Source: Maritimibacter sp. REDSEA-S28_B5 (GTDB lineage Bacteria; Pseudomonadota; Alphaproteobacteria; Rhodobacterales; Rhodobacteraceae). Taken from it: 64,000 nt of DNA. The number at the start of each line of letters is the position of its first letter. The stretch's first letter is position 1. Shown in pieces: positions 27,413-37,105 of this stretch. A program made the translations under genes and the position numbers. The stretch spans positions 1-64,000 of the forward strand of contig LUOO01000016.1 in assembly GCA_001626765.1 (NCBI GenBank). Direction: 5' to 3'. The notes beneath the pieces were generated by a model. That model was not told the DNA's origin and did not search any database. It saw only the letters and a program-made list of their open reading frames with translations.

Positions 27413-29386
27413 ATGATTACCGAGCTTGGACATTTGGCACTCATCCTCGCGCTGGGCGTGGCGATCGTGCAGACCGTTGTGCCGCTGATCGGCGCGCAAA
27501 AGGGGTGGGCTGGATGGATGGCGGTGGCCGTCCCGGCGGCGAGCCTGCAATTTCTGTTCCTCGCGGGGTCCTTTGGCGCGCTGGTCCATGCCTTCGTGAC
27601 CTCGGATTTCTCGCTGCGGCTCGTCACGCTCAACTCCCACAGCGCCAAGCCCCTGCTCTACAAGATCTCGGGCACATGGGGGAACCACGAGGGGTCCATG
27701 CTGCTCTGGGTGCTGATCCTCGCCCTGTTCGGTGCCTCGGCGGCGTGGTTCGGGGCAGGGCTGCCGCCCCGGCTCAAGGCGCGGGTGCTCGCGGTGCAGG
27801 GGTCGATCGGCGTTGCCTTCCTCCTGTTCATCATTTTCACTTCGAACCCATTCCTGCGGCTCGCGACCCCGCCTTTCGACGGGCAGGATCTGAATCCGCT
27901 TCTCCAGGACCCCGGTCTCGCGTTCCATCCGCCGTTTCTTTACCTGGGCTACGTGGGCCTCTCGATGGCCTTCAGCTTTGCCGTCGCCGCCCTGATCGAA
28001 GGCCGGGTCGATGCGGCCTGGGCGCGCTGGGTGCGGCCTTGGACGCTCGCTGCCTGGATGTTCCTGACCGTGGGTATCGCGCTCGGCTCGTGGTGGGCGT
28101 ATTACGAGCTTGGCTGGGGCGGGTTCTGGTTCTGGGACCCGGTGGAAAACGCGAGCTTCATGCCGTGGCTTTTCGCCGCTGCGCTCCTCCATTCCGCCAT
28201 CGTTGTGGAAAAGCGCGAGGCGCTGAAGAGCTGGACCATCCTGCTCGCCATCCTGTCCTTCGGCTTTTCGCTCATCGGCACCTTCCTTGTGCGTTCCGGC
28301 GTGATCACCTCGGTCCATGCCTTCGCCAATGACCCGGAGCGAGGGATCTTCATCCTCATGATCCTCGGTGTCTTTACCGGCGGCGCGCTCGTGCTTTTTG
28401 CCCTGCGCGCCGGCGCGATGGAAGCCAAGGGCGTCTTTGGCATGGTGAGCCGCGAAAGCGCGCTCGTGCTCAACAACATCCTGCTGGCGGTCTCGTCCAT
28501 CGTGGTCTTCATTGGAACGATTTGGCCACTGGTGGCCGAGATGTTCTTTGACCGCAAGCTCTCGGTTGGCGCGCCCTTCTTCGAGGCGGCCTTTACCCCC
28601 TTCATGGTGGTTCTGGCGCTGGCGCTGCCGATCGGGGCGATGCTGCCGTGGAAACGCGCCAAACTGGGCCGGGTGGTGAAACCGCTTATCCCCGCTTTCG
28701 TGCTCGCGGTCGCCGTGTTCCTGCTCTGCTGGGTGCTTCAGACCGGCAAGTCGCTTCTGGGCCCGGTCGGCTTCCTGCTGGGCGTCTGGCTCGTGGCCGG
28801 GGCTGCGGTCGATATCTGGAGCCGCACCGGGCGCGGCGTCGTTTCGTCCCGCTTCGGCCGGCTGACGCGGCTGCCGCGCGCCGACTGGGGCCGGGTCGTG
28901 GCCCATGCGGGGCTTGGCGTTACCTTCATGGGGGTCTCGGGACTCATGGCCTGGCAGGTCGAGGACATCCGTGCCGTGAGCCCCGCCGAGCCGTGGGAGG
29001 TCGCAGGCTACGAGGTCGTGCTGGCCGAAGTGCACGAAGAGCGCGGGCCCAACTACTTCACCACAATGGCGACTATCGACGTGCGCCGGGACGGGGAACT
29101 CGTCGCCTCGCTCAAGCCCGAGAAACGGATCTACCCGGTGCAGGCGATGCCCACCACGGAAGCCGCGATCAAGAACGGCTTCTGGGAAGATATTTACGTG
29201 GTCATCGGGGACCGTCAGGCCGACGGCGGCTTTGCCGTAAGAACCTTCATCAAGCCCTTTGCGAATTGGATCTGGGCGGGGTCTCTCCTCATGGCGCTGG
29301 GCGGGCTTCTGAGCCTGTCGGACCGCCGCTACCGCGTCGCGGTTACCGCGCGCAAATCTGTGGCCGGGGGAGTGCCCGCGGAATGA
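27413..29386 (+). CDS. ccmF: Heme lyase subunit CcmF
   Basis: This 657-residue inner-membrane protein has about 13-15 spans and is the cytochrome c synthetase that ligates heme from CcmE to CxxCH apocytochromes with CcmH. The WWD heme-handling domain is clear: GWGGFWFWDPVENASFMPWL near residue 230. The early WGNHEGSMLLWVLILALFG and conserved periplasmic His positions are present. A soluble periplasmic C-terminal part (about 500-640) ends in a last membrane span. The stop overlaps the ccmH start (ATGA). Confidence 0.96.
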   Translation: MITELGHLALILALGVAIVQTVVPLIGAQKGWAGWMAVAVPAASLQFLFLAGSFGALVHAFVTSDFSLRLVTLNSHSAKPLLYKISGTWGNHEGSMLLWVLILALFGASAAWFGAGLPPRLKARVLAVQGSIGVAFLLFIIFTSNPFLRLATPPFDGQDLNPLLQDPGLAFHPPFLYLGYVGLSMAFSFAVAALIEGRVDAAWARWVRPWTLAAWMFLTVGIALGSWWAYYELGWGGFWFWDPVENASFMPWLFAAALLHSAIVVEKREALKSWTILLAILSFGFSLIGTFLVRSGVITSVHAFANDPERGIFILMILGVFTGGALVLFALRAGAMEAKGVFGMVSRESALVLNNILLAVSSIVVFIGTIWPLVAEMFFDRKLSVGAPFFEAAFTPFMVVLALALPIGAMLPWKRAKLGRVVKPLIPAFVLAVAVFLLCWVLQTGKSLLGPVGFLLGVWLVAGAAVDIWSRTGRGVVSSRFGRLTRLPRADWGRVVAHAGLGVTFMGVSGLMAWQVEDIRAVSPAEPWEVAGYEVVLAEVHEERGPNYFTTMATIDVRRDGELVASLKPEKRIYPVQAMPTTEAAIKNGFWEDIYVVIGDRQADGGFAVRTFIKPFANWIWAGSLLMALGGLLSLSDRRYRVAVTARKSVAGGVPAE

Positions 29387-29832
29387 AGCGCCTGATCCTC
29401 GCCCTGATCCTGATCACCGGACCGCTTTTCGCGGTGACGCCGGACGAGGTGCTCGACGATCCCGCGCTCGAGGCGCGGGCGCGCGAGATTTCCGCGGGGC
29501 TGCGCTGCGTGGTCTGCCAAGGCGAGAACATCGACGAATCGAATGCCGCCATTGCGAAGGACCTGCGCCTTCTGGTGCGAGAACGGCTGCTGGCCGGCGA
29601 TACGAACGACGAGGTCGTGGACTTCATCGTCGAGCGCTACGGCGAATATGTCCTGATGCGACCGACCACGGGCGGGGCGAACGTGATCCTGTGGTATGCG
29701 GGTCCCGCGCTGTTCTTGCTGGCTCTTCTGGGGGCGGGGCTTTACCTGCGGGGCCGGTCACGCGCCACCGAGACGGGCACGGCGCTGTCGGGCGACGAAG
29801 AGGCGCGCCTGCGCGAGCTTCTGGGCGACTGA
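29383..29832 (+). CDS. ccmH: Cytochrome c maturation protein CcmH (CycL type)
   Basis: This 149-residue periplasmic, membrane-anchored thiol oxidoreductase reduces apocytochrome CxxCH cysteines before heme ligation. It has a signal peptide (1-17), the redox motif LRCVVCQGENIDESNA (CVVC near residues 43-46), a helical domain with VDFIVERYGEYVLMRP, and one C-terminal membrane span (about 102-122). Only the short CcmH form without the TPR half (CcmI) is present. It is ATGA-coupled to ccmF, and the pair forms the heme lyase module. Confidence 0.95.
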   Translation: MKRLILALILITGPLFAVTPDEVLDDPALEARAREISAGLRCVVCQGENIDESNAAIAKDLRLLVRERLLAGDTNDEVVDFIVERYGEYVLMRPTTGGANVILWYAGPALFLLALLGAGLYLRGRSRATETGTALSGDEEARLRELLGD

Positions 29833-29919
29833 GCCCGGCGACCGCCGCGTGACCCGGCGTTCGGGTTTCCTTGGCTCGCTCAAGGGGTAGAGTTTGCGAA
29901 AACGCATCGGGAGGCCCCC

Positions 29920-30696
29920 TTGGACTATCAGACGATTCTCTACGACCTCGGTGGCGGCATCGGCGTCATCACGCTGAACCGCCCCGACAAGATGAACGCG
30001 CTCACCTCGCAGATGCGGGCCGAGATCGCCGACGCCATGCAGCGCGCCACCCGCGAGGCGCGGGTCGTTGTGATCACCGGGGCGGGGCGCGCGTTCTGCA
30101 CCGGGCAGGATCTGGGTGACAGCAACAGCGCGGCGGCGGCGGATTTCGAGCGGGTGCTGCGCGACGAATACGAGCCGATGATCCGCGCCATCGTAGAGGC
30201 GAAGGTGCCGGTGATCGCGGCGGTAAACGGACCGGCAGCGGGGGCCGGGGCGAACCTCGCCTTGGCCTGCGACGTGGTGATCGCGGCGGAAAGCGCCTAT
30301 TTCCTCCAGGCCTTCGCCAAGATCGGGCTGTTGCCCGACGCGGGCGGCACCCATACCCTGCCGCGCCGGGTGGGCATGGCGCGGGCCATGGGTGCCGCGC
30401 TTTTTGCCGATCGGGTAAGTGCGGCGCAGGCGGTCGACTGGGGCCTGATCTGGGAGGCCTTTCCCGACGCGGCGTTCGAGGCGGGCTGGCGCGGGCGGGC
30501 CGAACACCTGGCGGCGGGGCCGACCGTGGCCTATGGCGCGATCAAGGAGGCGATGCAGGCGTCTTTGGGCAACTCCTTCGACGAACAATTGTCGCTTGAG
30601 GCGCGGTTGCAGGGTCGTTGCGGCGGCACAAGGGATTTCAAGGAAGGCGTGCTCGCGTTTCTCGAGAAGCGTCCGGCGTCCTTCGAGGGGCGCTAA
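29920..30696 (+). CDS. Enoyl-CoA hydratase/isomerase family protein (PaaG-like)
   Basis: This 258-residue crotonase-fold protein has NRPDKMNAL, the oxyanion-hole segments GAGRAFCTGQDLGD and NGPAAGAGANLALACD, and AKIGLLPDAGGTHTLPRRVG. The Asp in LPDAGG and the overall pattern resemble PaaG-type 2-(1,2-epoxy-1,2-dihydrophenyl)acetyl-CoA isomerase, although general fatty-acid hydratase activity is also possible. The start is a TTG at 29920, supported by GGGAGG seven bases upstream. It follows ccmH by 87 bp, an arrangement I recall in related genomes. No other paa gene is in the window. Confidence 0.87.
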   Translation: MDYQTILYDLGGGIGVITLNRPDKMNALTSQMRAEIADAMQRATREARVVVITGAGRAFCTGQDLGDSNSAAAADFERVLRDEYEPMIRAIVEAKVPVIAAVNGPAAGAGANLALACDVVIAAESAYFLQAFAKIGLLPDAGGTHTLPRRVGMARAMGAALFADRVSAAQAVDWGLIWEAFPDAAFEAGWRGRAEHLAAGPTVAYGAIKEAMQASLGNSFDEQLSLEARLQGRCGGTRDFKEGVLAFLEKRPASFEGR

Positions 30697-30731
30697 GGGG
30701 ATCGAGTGTCGCTTGCGCGACATCCGATCCG

Positions 30732-30790
30732 TTGGGGGGAGGCCAGCGTCCCCCCAAGCCCCCCTCCAGGATATTTATGAACCAGAGAAG
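30732..30790. repeat. Hairpin plus GGATATTTATGAACC(G/A)GAGAAG dispersed element, copy 2
   Basis: Stem TTGGGGGGA (30732-30740) pairs with TCCCCCCAA (30749-30757). Then GGATATTTATGAACCAGAGAAG follows at 30769-30790, differing from the copy at 8445-8466 by one base. Both copies lie between convergent genes, here the enoyl-CoA hydratase and the aminotransferase. Confidence 0.7.
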
Positions 30791-30802
30791 GATGGACCGG
30801 GG

Positions 30803-31972
30803 TCAGGACAGGCTCGCGAGGCGGTCCATGAGGGTCGCGATCTGGGTCCGGTCGATGTTGGCGAAGGCGATCCGCAGCTGTCGGGCGGCCTGATCGTCGC
30901 CTTTCGGCGCGAAGAAGCTGCCGGGGAGGGCGAGGACACCGATCTGGTCGACCATGCGCCGGGCGAGGGTGGTTGCGTCCTCGTCGTAAGGGTGGCTGGC
31001 GTAGGCGAAATAGGCCCCGGCGCCGAGCAGTTTCCAGCCTGGAAGCCGGGCAAAGCCCGCCTCGATTGCGGAGCGACGTGCGAGAATCTCGGCCCGTTCT
31101 CCCGCGAGCCAGTCGCCAAGGTTGCGCATCCCCCAAAGTGCGGCGCGCTGGCCCAGTTGGTTGGGGCAGATCGCTATTGTGTCGAGGAATTTCTCCACCT
31201 GTATCAGCCGGTCGGACGCGGCAATAAGCGCGCCGACGCGGTGGCCGGTGAGGCGGTAGGCTTTCGAGAAGCTGTAGAGCTGGATGACGGTCTCTGACCA
31301 ATCCGGGTCTAGGAACAGGTGGTGGGGCGCCCCGCTGCGCGAGTCGAAGTCGCGGTAGGTCTCGTCCACGATGAGGGCGATGTCGTGTTTGCGGGCCAGC
31401 GCCGCGAAGTCATGGACGAGGTTGGCGGGATATTCGACTCCGGCTGGGTTGTTTGGGGTGACGAGCACGATGGCGCGCGTTCGGGAGTTGACGCGTGCCT
31501 GCGCGTCTTCGATCCGGGGCAGGAGGTCGGGGCCTGTCGGTAACGGCACGGTTTTCACCCCCGCCATGTCGAGCCACATCTGGTGATTGAAATACCACGG
31601 CACCGGCAGAATGACCTCGTCACCGGCTGCGCCGAGCGTCGCGATGGCGGCGCAGAAGGCCTGATTGCAGCCTTGCGTGATCGCGACGTTGTCGGTGGTG
31701 ATCTTGCCGCCGTAAGCCGCGCTGAACTGCGCGGCGACCTCGGCGCGGAGATCTGGCAGACCGAGCACCGGGCCATAGACATGGGCCATCGGCTCGTCCA
31801 TCGCCGCGCGCGCGATGACCTCGCGCAGGGCCTCGGGCGGCGGGTCGATCGGCGCGGCCTGGCTCACGTTCAGGAGGGGACGGTCGGTGTCGAAGCTCTT
31901 GCCCGCTATCCAGCGTTTGGCCTCGACCACGGGCGAGGCGGAGGTGGCCAGAAGGTTGGGGTTGAGCTGCAT
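30803..31972 (-). CDS. PLP-dependent class I/II aminotransferase
   Basis: This 389-residue fold-type I enzyme has [15 protein letters not shown], the cofactor-binding [36 protein letters not shown] and the PLP lysine in [16 protein letters not shown] (near residue 235). The substrate cannot be told; relatives act on aspartate, aromatic or other amino acids. It starts 8 bp after the trpD stop and is probably on the trpG-trpD transcript. In related genomes I expect trpC at this place, so the gene may mark a rearrangement. Confidence 0.9.
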   Translation of the reverse strand: MQLNPNLLATSASPVVEAKRWIAGKSFDTDRPLLNVSQAAPIDPPPEALREVIARAAMDEPMAHVYGPVLGLPDLRAEVAAQFSAAYGGKITTDNVAITQGCNQAFCAAIATLGAAGDEVILPVPWYFNHQMWLDMAGVKTVPLPTGPDLLPRIEDAQARVNSRTRAIVLVTPNNPAGVEYPANLVHDFAALARKHDIALIVDETYRDFDSRSGAPHHLFLDPDWSETVIQLYSFSKAYRLTGHRVGALIAASDRLIQVEKFLDTIAICPNQLGQRAALWGMRNLGDWLAGERAEILARRSAIEAGFARLPGWKLLGAGAYFAYASHPYDEDATTLARRMVDQIGVLALPGSFFAPKGDDQAARQLRIAFANIDRTQIATLMDRLASLS

Positions 31973-31980
31973 CGCGTAGC

Positions 31981-32867
31981 TCAGGCGGCCTGTTTCGACA
32001 GGGCGGCGAGGCGTTCGACCTTGGATTTCGCCGCGCCGGAATCGATGGACTCCCGTGCCAGTTCAACACCTTCGGGCAAGGTGCTAACCTTGTCCGCAAC
32101 GACGAGCGCGGCGGCGGCATTGAGAAGCACCGCGTCGCGGTAGGCGGTCTGCGCTCCCTCCAGCAGAGCCATGAAGGCCTTGCCATTCTCTTCGGGCGTG
32201 CCGCCCATGATGTCGCGGAAGGGATGGACGGGCAGGCCCGCGTCCTCGGGATGGATCGTCCTGCCGGTGATCTTGCCGTTCTCGAGCGCCGCGACCTCGG
32301 TCGGGCCGGAGATCGCGATTTCGTCCGTGCCGTCCGAGCCATGGACGAGCCAGGCCTTATCCGACCCCAATGTGGCATCACATGCTTGATCGCCGGGTGG
32401 TGCATGGGGGCCATCATGAATCCGATGCCGACCTCGCGCAGCGCGCGTTCCACGACCTCGGCACCCACCATCACGTCGATGCCCATGGCGCCCAATGCAT
32501 CGGCCGCACCGGATTTCGACGACAGGTTGCGGTTGCCGTGTTTGGCAACAGGCACGCCCGCGCCCGCCACGACGAAAGCGGTGGCGGTCGAGATGTTGAG
32601 CGTCCCCTTGCCGTCGCCACCCGTGCCCACGATGTCCATCGCGCCCTCGGGGGCCTTCACGGGCACGCAGTTCGCCCGCATCACGGCAGCGGCCGCCGCG
32701 TATTCGGCGACACTTTCACCCCGCGCGCGCATGGCCATCAGAAGCCCGCCCATCTGGGCCTGCGTCGCGGTGCCGTCGAACATTGCCTCGAAGGCCTGTT
32801 CGGCCTGCGAGCGCGACAGCGGCCCTTCGGAGGCCGCGAAGATCAGGGGCTTCATCTTGTCGCTCAT
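31981..32867 (-). pseudogene. trpD: Anthranilate phosphoribosyltransferase, broken by deletion and frameshift
   Basis: The 5-prime part encodes residues 1-165 of TrpD (PRPP motif [37 protein letters not shown]). The frame then breaks near 32373, and the rest continues in another frame as [20 protein letters not shown] to [13 protein letters not shown]. Together only about 294 residues are encoded, against about 338 usual. The missing block is the one with the anthranilate-binding Arg and the FNxLGPLxNP motif. Such an enzyme should be inactive. The start overlaps the trpG stop by 4 bp. Either true loss of tryptophan synthesis or an assembly deletion would explain it. Confidence 0.85.
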
Positions 32868-33457
32868 GCGGGCACCTTTTCGTTGTCCTTAACCGAGGCC
32901 AGGAAGTTGCGCACCATGGCGTGGCCATGTTCCGAGCGTATGCTTTCGGGGTGGAACTGCACGCCCTCGACCGGCAGCGTCTTGTGCCTGAGCCCCATGA
33001 TCGTGCCGTCCTCGAGCCACGCGGTCACCTCGAGGCAATCGGGCAGGCTGTCGCGCTCGACCACAAGTGAATGGTAGCGCGTGCCCAGGAGCGGCGAGGG
33101 CAGGCCGGTGAACACGCCTTTGCCCGAGTGGTGGATCGTGCCCATCTTGCCATGCACGATTTCCGTGTGGCGCACGACCTTGCCGCCAAAGGCCTGACCG
33201 ATGGTCTGGTGGCCCAGGCACACGCCCAGCAGCGGCACTCCCGCTTCGGCGGCGGCGAGCGTCAGGGGCAGGCAGATGCCCGCCTGATCGGGGTCGCAGG
33301 GACCGGGGGACAGAACGATCGCCTCGGCGCCCATGCCCATCGCCTCCTGCACGTCGACCGCATCGTTGCGCACCACGCGCACGTCCGCGCCTTCCTCGCC
33401 GAAATAGTGGACGAGATTATAGGTGAAACTGTCGTAGTTATCGATGAGGAGCAGCAT
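32864..33457 (-). CDS. trpG: Anthranilate/aminodeoxychorismate synthase glutaminase subunit
   Basis: This 197-residue class I glutamine amidotransferase provides ammonia to TrpE (or PabB). It starts [20 protein letters not shown], has the oxyanion [10 protein letters not shown], the nucleophile Cys80 in GVCLGHQ and the His-Glu pair in VQFHPES near residue 170. All catalytic residues are present. It is ATGA-coupled to the broken trpD; trpE is not adjacent. Because class I subunits can serve both tryptophan and folate pathways, this gene could remain useful even if trpD is dead. Confidence 0.93.
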   Translation of the reverse strand: MLLLIDNYDSFTYNLVHYFGEEGADVRVVRNDAVDVQEAMGMGAEAIVLSPGPCDPDQAGICLPLTLAAAEAGVPLLGVCLGHQTIGQAFGGKVVRHTEIVHGKMGTIHHSGKGVFTGLPSPLLGTRYHSLVVERDSLPDCLEVTAWLEDGTIMGLRHKTLPVEGVQFHPESIRSEHGHAMVRNFLASVKDNEKVPA

Positions 33458-33643
33458 GGTTCAGGCCCGGGTCAAGTCCGATCGAGATCGGCGTTTCGCC
33501 CCCCGCCGCGACAGGGAGGGCTTTAATCGTGTCGTAGTCGCGCTATACATGGTCCCAGCCGGGGGGGAGGGTCAACACCCCTTGGGCAAAGTCGGGACCG
33601 TCACAGCCTTCGCAGGCGCGCGGACGGGACCGGAAAGACCAGA

Positions 33644-35172
33644 TTGGGGGCGCTTTTGATACGCGGGCTGATTTCGGGGATTATCGTCGGTGGCGTCGTC
33701 GCGGCGGGCGGCGTGGGGGCGGTTGCGCTTCTGGTCGAACCCGTGGTGCTGGAGCCGGGCGCGCCTGACGCCGCAGTGCCGTCCGACACGCCCGAGGCTG
33801 CCGTGGTGCCCGAGGTCTCTGCGCCCGAACCCCTCGATCCCCCGTCCGACACCGCGCCGGACAACACCGTGACGCAGCTCCCCGTGGGCGAGCCTGGCCC
33901 CACGGTGGACCTGCCGCTCGACGAGGCGGAAGAGATCCCCGCCGAAGATGCGCCCATGGCCGAGCAGGACACGGCCCCGGTCATCGAGGCCCCGGTGGAT
34001 GACGAACCTGAGGCGGCGGGCGTCGTGGCAGAGCCAGTGGAAGAGACCGGCGCAGAGATCGCAGCGGTAGAGCCGCAGGCCGAAACGCCCGACGCCGGGT
34101 CCGCCGAAGCCGAAACCGAAACCGCCGAGGCCGAGCCGCCTGTCGCCGACACCCCTGAGACGACCGCGCCCGAGGAAGAGGTTTCCGCGCTGGCAGAACC
34201 CGAGGCCTCCATGCCCGAGGTGGCAGAGCCGCCCGCCACGGACAACACGCCTCCCTCCGAACCGGCTCCCGAAGACGTGTCCGAGGCATCGCAGGCGGAT
34301 ACGCCCCCGTCCGCACCACAACCGTCCGACCCGCCCGCAGCGGAGACCACCGTGACCGAAACCGACGACGGCACGCTTATTGCTGGGGCCGGGCAGGTCA
34401 CGCCGGGCGTCGATACCGAGGAGGACCGGCTTGGCGGCGATCCCGAGCCGCCGCAGCCGCGGCCGAAGCTGAACCCCCCAGCCCGCTGGCAGAGGACGTA
34501 CCGCTCCTGCGCAAGAACGCGCTCGACTTCACCACCATCCCCGAACTGCCCGAAATGGCCGTCGTTCTGCTCGACACCGGGCCGGGCCGGGAGGAGGTGG
34601 GGGATGTCGCGCTCATGCCTTTCCCGCTTTCGGTTGCGGTCGATGCCTCGCAACCCGATGCCGAGGCCGCCATCGACTATTACCGCGCCAACAATGCCGA
34701 GGTGATCCTCGTCGTGCCCTTCCCGCCGGGGGTCACCGCCACGGACGTGGACGTGACGATGCAGGCTTATGACGCGCTTCTGGACAAGGTCGTTGCGGTC
34801 ATGGTGCCCGAAAGCGTGGGCTTCCAGAACGCGGGCGATGCCGCGGCGCAGCTGGCGACCGTGCTGGGGGAAAAGGGGCTGGGGCTCTTGTCCTATCCCG
34901 CCGGGCTCAACACCGGGCACAAGACGGCGGTCTCCGAGGGCGTGCCCGCCACGCTCGTGTTCCGCGATCTCGACCCAGAGGGTCAGTCCCCGGACGTGAT
35001 CCGCCGCTTCCTCGATAACGTGGCCTTCCGGGCGCGTAACGAAGAGGGCACCGTGGCCCTGGCACGGGTGCGGCCCGACAGCCTGCAGGCGCTTCTCGAA
35101 TGGTCGCTGGGCAACCGGGCGCAGACCGTGAACCTTGCGCCGCTCTCGGCGCTTCTCATCGAACAGATGTAG
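33644..35172 (+). pseudogene. Divergent polysaccharide deacetylase family protein, frameshifted at a C6 run
   Basis: The first frame (TTG 33644) encodes an N-terminal membrane anchor (LIRGLISGIIVGGVVAAGGVGA), then about 230 residues of Pro/Glu/Ala/Thr-rich linker. At CCCCCC (34474-34479) the coding frame changes. The second frame continues PLAEDVPLLRKNALDFTTIP and the deacetylase-like domain (MAVVLLDTGPGR, MPFPLSVAVDASQPDA, VVPFPPGVTA) to the stop at 35172. One extra C would restore a single protein. The domain belongs to the divergent polysaccharide deacetylase (DUF610-like) group, presumably acting in the periplasm. Sequencing error, phase variation or decay are all possible. Confidence 0.75.
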
Positions 35173-35205
35173 GGTGCGCCGTCGCGGCGCACCCGGTTTC
35201 CTGTC

Positions 35206-36486
35206 TTACGCCAGCGCCTGCTTCAGGTCGGCGATGATGTCGTCGGCATCCTCGATCCCGATGGACAGGCGCAGCATGTTCGGCGCCGCCCCCGCCGCTT
35301 CGCGCTGCTCGTCCGACAATTGCCGGTGCGTGGTCGAGGCCGGGTGGATGACCAGCGACCGCGTGTCGCCAAGGTTCGCCACATGGCTGAAGAGCTTGAG
35401 ATTGCTCACGGTCTTCACGCAGGCATCGTAGCCGCCCTTGAGCCCCACGGTGAACAGACCGCCCACACCGCGCGGGAAGAGCTTCTGACCGCGCTCGTAA
35501 ACCGGCGAGGACTTGAGGCCCGCGTAGGTCACCTTGTCGACCGCCGGGTGGCTTTCGAGGTATTCGGCCACCTTCTGCGCGTTGGCCACGTGTTTCTCCA
35601 TCCGCAGCGACAGCGTTTCGATCCCCATGAGCGTGTAATGCGCCGCCTGCGGGTTCATCGTCATGCCAAGGTCACGCAGGCCGATGGCGATGGAGTGGAA
35701 GGTGAAGGCCATCGCCCCCAGCGCGCCGTGGAAATTGATGCCGTGGTAGGCCGGTTCCGGCTCGGACAGCGACGGGAACTTGCCCGAGGCCGACCAGTCG
35801 AACTTGCCCGAGTCGACGATGGCACCGCCCGTGACGGTGCCATTGCCCGTCATGTACTTGGTCAGCGAATGCACGACGAGCGTCGCTCCGAAGTCTATGG
35901 GGCGGCAGAGGTAGGGCGAGGCCGAGGTGTTGTCCACCACGAGCGGCAGGCCTGCCTTGTCCGCGATTTTGCCGATGGTCTCGAGGTCGATGGGATAGCC
36001 GACGGGGTTGGCGAGGCTTTCGCAGAAAATCGCCCGCGTGTCCTCGTCGATGGCCGCCTCGACCGCCGCCGCATCGTCGAAATCGACGAACTTGCAGGAC
36101 CAGCCGAAGCGTTTGAAGACTTGGGTGAACTGCGTGTAGGTGCCACCATAAAGCCGGGTCGATGCGACGATGTTCTTGCCCGGCATCATGAGCGGATAAA
36201 GCGCCATGATCTGCGCGGCGTGTCCCGACGAGGTGCAGACCGCGCCCGCGCCGCCCTCGAGCGCGCAGATGCGGTTGGCCAGTGCGCCCACGGTGGGGTT
36301 CGTGAGGCGCGAGTAGATGTAGCCCACTTCCTCGAGGTTGAAGAGCCGCGCGGCGTGATCCGCGTCTTTGAACACATAGGCCGTGGTCTGGTAGATCGGC
36401 ACTTGCCGCGCGCCGGTCGCCGGATCGGGATCGGTGCCTGCGTGAACCTGCAGCGTGTCAAAGCCGTGCATCTGTGCGTCTGTCAT
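35206..36486 (-). CDS. metY: O-acetylhomoserine sulfhydrylase (MetY-type)
   Basis: This 426-residue Cys/Met-metabolism PLP enzyme makes homocysteine from O-acetylhomoserine and sulfide. Family marks are QVPIYQTTAYVFKDADHAA, YSRLTNPTVGALANRI, GGTYTQFTQVFKRFGW and the PLP lysine in VHSLTKYMTGNGTVTGGAI (near residue 215), with the C-terminal LGDTRSLVIHPASTTH. The length is normal. It uses sulfide as sulfur donor, so it is the assimilatory counterpart of the sox island further right. No SAM riboswitch was recognised in the about 100 bp upstream. Confidence 0.95.
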   Translation of the reverse strand: MTDAQMHGFDTLQVHAGTDPDPATGARQVPIYQTTAYVFKDADHAARLFNLEEVGYIYSRLTNPTVGALANRICALEGGAGAVCTSSGHAAQIMALYPLMMPGKNIVASTRLYGGTYTQFTQVFKRFGWSCKFVDFDDAAAVEAAIDEDTRAIFCESLANPVGYPIDLETIGKIADKAGLPLVVDNTSASPYLCRPIDFGATLVVHSLTKYMTGNGTVTGGAIVDSGKFDWSASGKFPSLSEPEPAYHGINFHGALGAMAFTFHSIAIGLRDLGMTMNPQAAHYTLMGIETLSLRMEKHVANAQKVAEYLESHPAVDKVTYAGLKSSPVYERGQKLFPRGVGGLFTVGLKGGYDACVKTVSNLKLFSHVANLGDTRSLVIHPASTTHRQLSDEQREAAGAAPNMLRLSIGIEDADDIIADLKQALA

Positions 36487-36585
36487 GTGGTCCTCCCAAG
36501 ACTGAATGGGCGGAGGTTAGGCGACATTGGCCCCCGTCACAATCGCGGGCCGCCGGATCCGCACACATTCACCCCGCGCGATATT

Positions 36586-37104
36586 TCACTCTGTTTCCGG
36601 GGCTTTGGTCGGCAGTCCGGCAAGGCGCAGCGCATGCATCGCCACATCGCCGTGCCAGCCGGCTGTCAGCGACCGGAACCGCGCCGTGTCTCCCGCGTAG
36701 AGCGCGCGGATCGCTTCCTCGAACCCCGCGAAGTCGCCCGCCATGGCAGAAAGGAAGCGGTAGGCGCGGTCCGGCGTCGGCGTCGCCTCATCCGCCGTCA
36801 TCGCCGCGTCGATGAGCCGTCGCAGAGTGGCCGAGGCCCCGCCCCGCTGGGTCGTGAGCCAGTCCCAATGACGGGGGAGCAGCGTGACCTCTTTCGACGT
36901 CACGCCCAGCTTCGGCCGACCCCGCGCGGGTGTCGTCCCGGTGAGATCAAGGTCCGTCTGCCGCCCGCTGTCGTCCTCGAAGACGAGCAGCGCCTCCGGA
37001 TGCGGCCCGCGCGGGGCGAGGATTGCGGTCACGGCAGCGCGGCTGCCCTGCGCGGCGATGGTGTGGCCGATGAAGGCGGTCACGGTGGTCTCTTTCGGTT
37101 TCAT
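36586..37104 (-). CDS. DUF2239 family protein
   Basis: This 172-residue soluble protein matches DUF2239 as I know it through RPKLGVTSKEVTLLPRHWDW, GGASATLRRLIDAA, AYRFLSAMAGDFAGFEEAIRALY and WHGDVAMHAL. No reaction is known for the family. Its start ATG (37104) lies only two bases from the first copy of a palindromic operator, leaving no room for a normal Shine-Dalgarno outside the operator. It is divergent from the GIY-YIG-like gene, and the two share this regulatory region. Confidence 0.85.
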   Translation of the reverse strand: MKPKETTVTAFIGHTIAAQGSRAAVTAILAPRGPHPEALLVFEDDSGRQTDLDLTGTTPARGRPKLGVTSKEVTLLPRHWDWLTTQRGGASATLRRLIDAAMTADEATPTPDRAYRFLSAMAGDFAGFEEAIRALYAGDTARFRSLTAGWHGDVAMHALRLAGLPTKAPETE

Positions 37105-37105
37105 A

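Noticed and set aside
27368-29035. 555-codon minus-strand frame opposite ccmF
   Set aside because: Shadow of ccmF with Arg/Glu/His-rich composition; ccmF motifs are intact on the plus strand.
36487-36585. Possible SAM-responsive riboswitch before metY
   Set aside because: No SAM-II core or SAH-type conserved segments could be found in the upstream bases.
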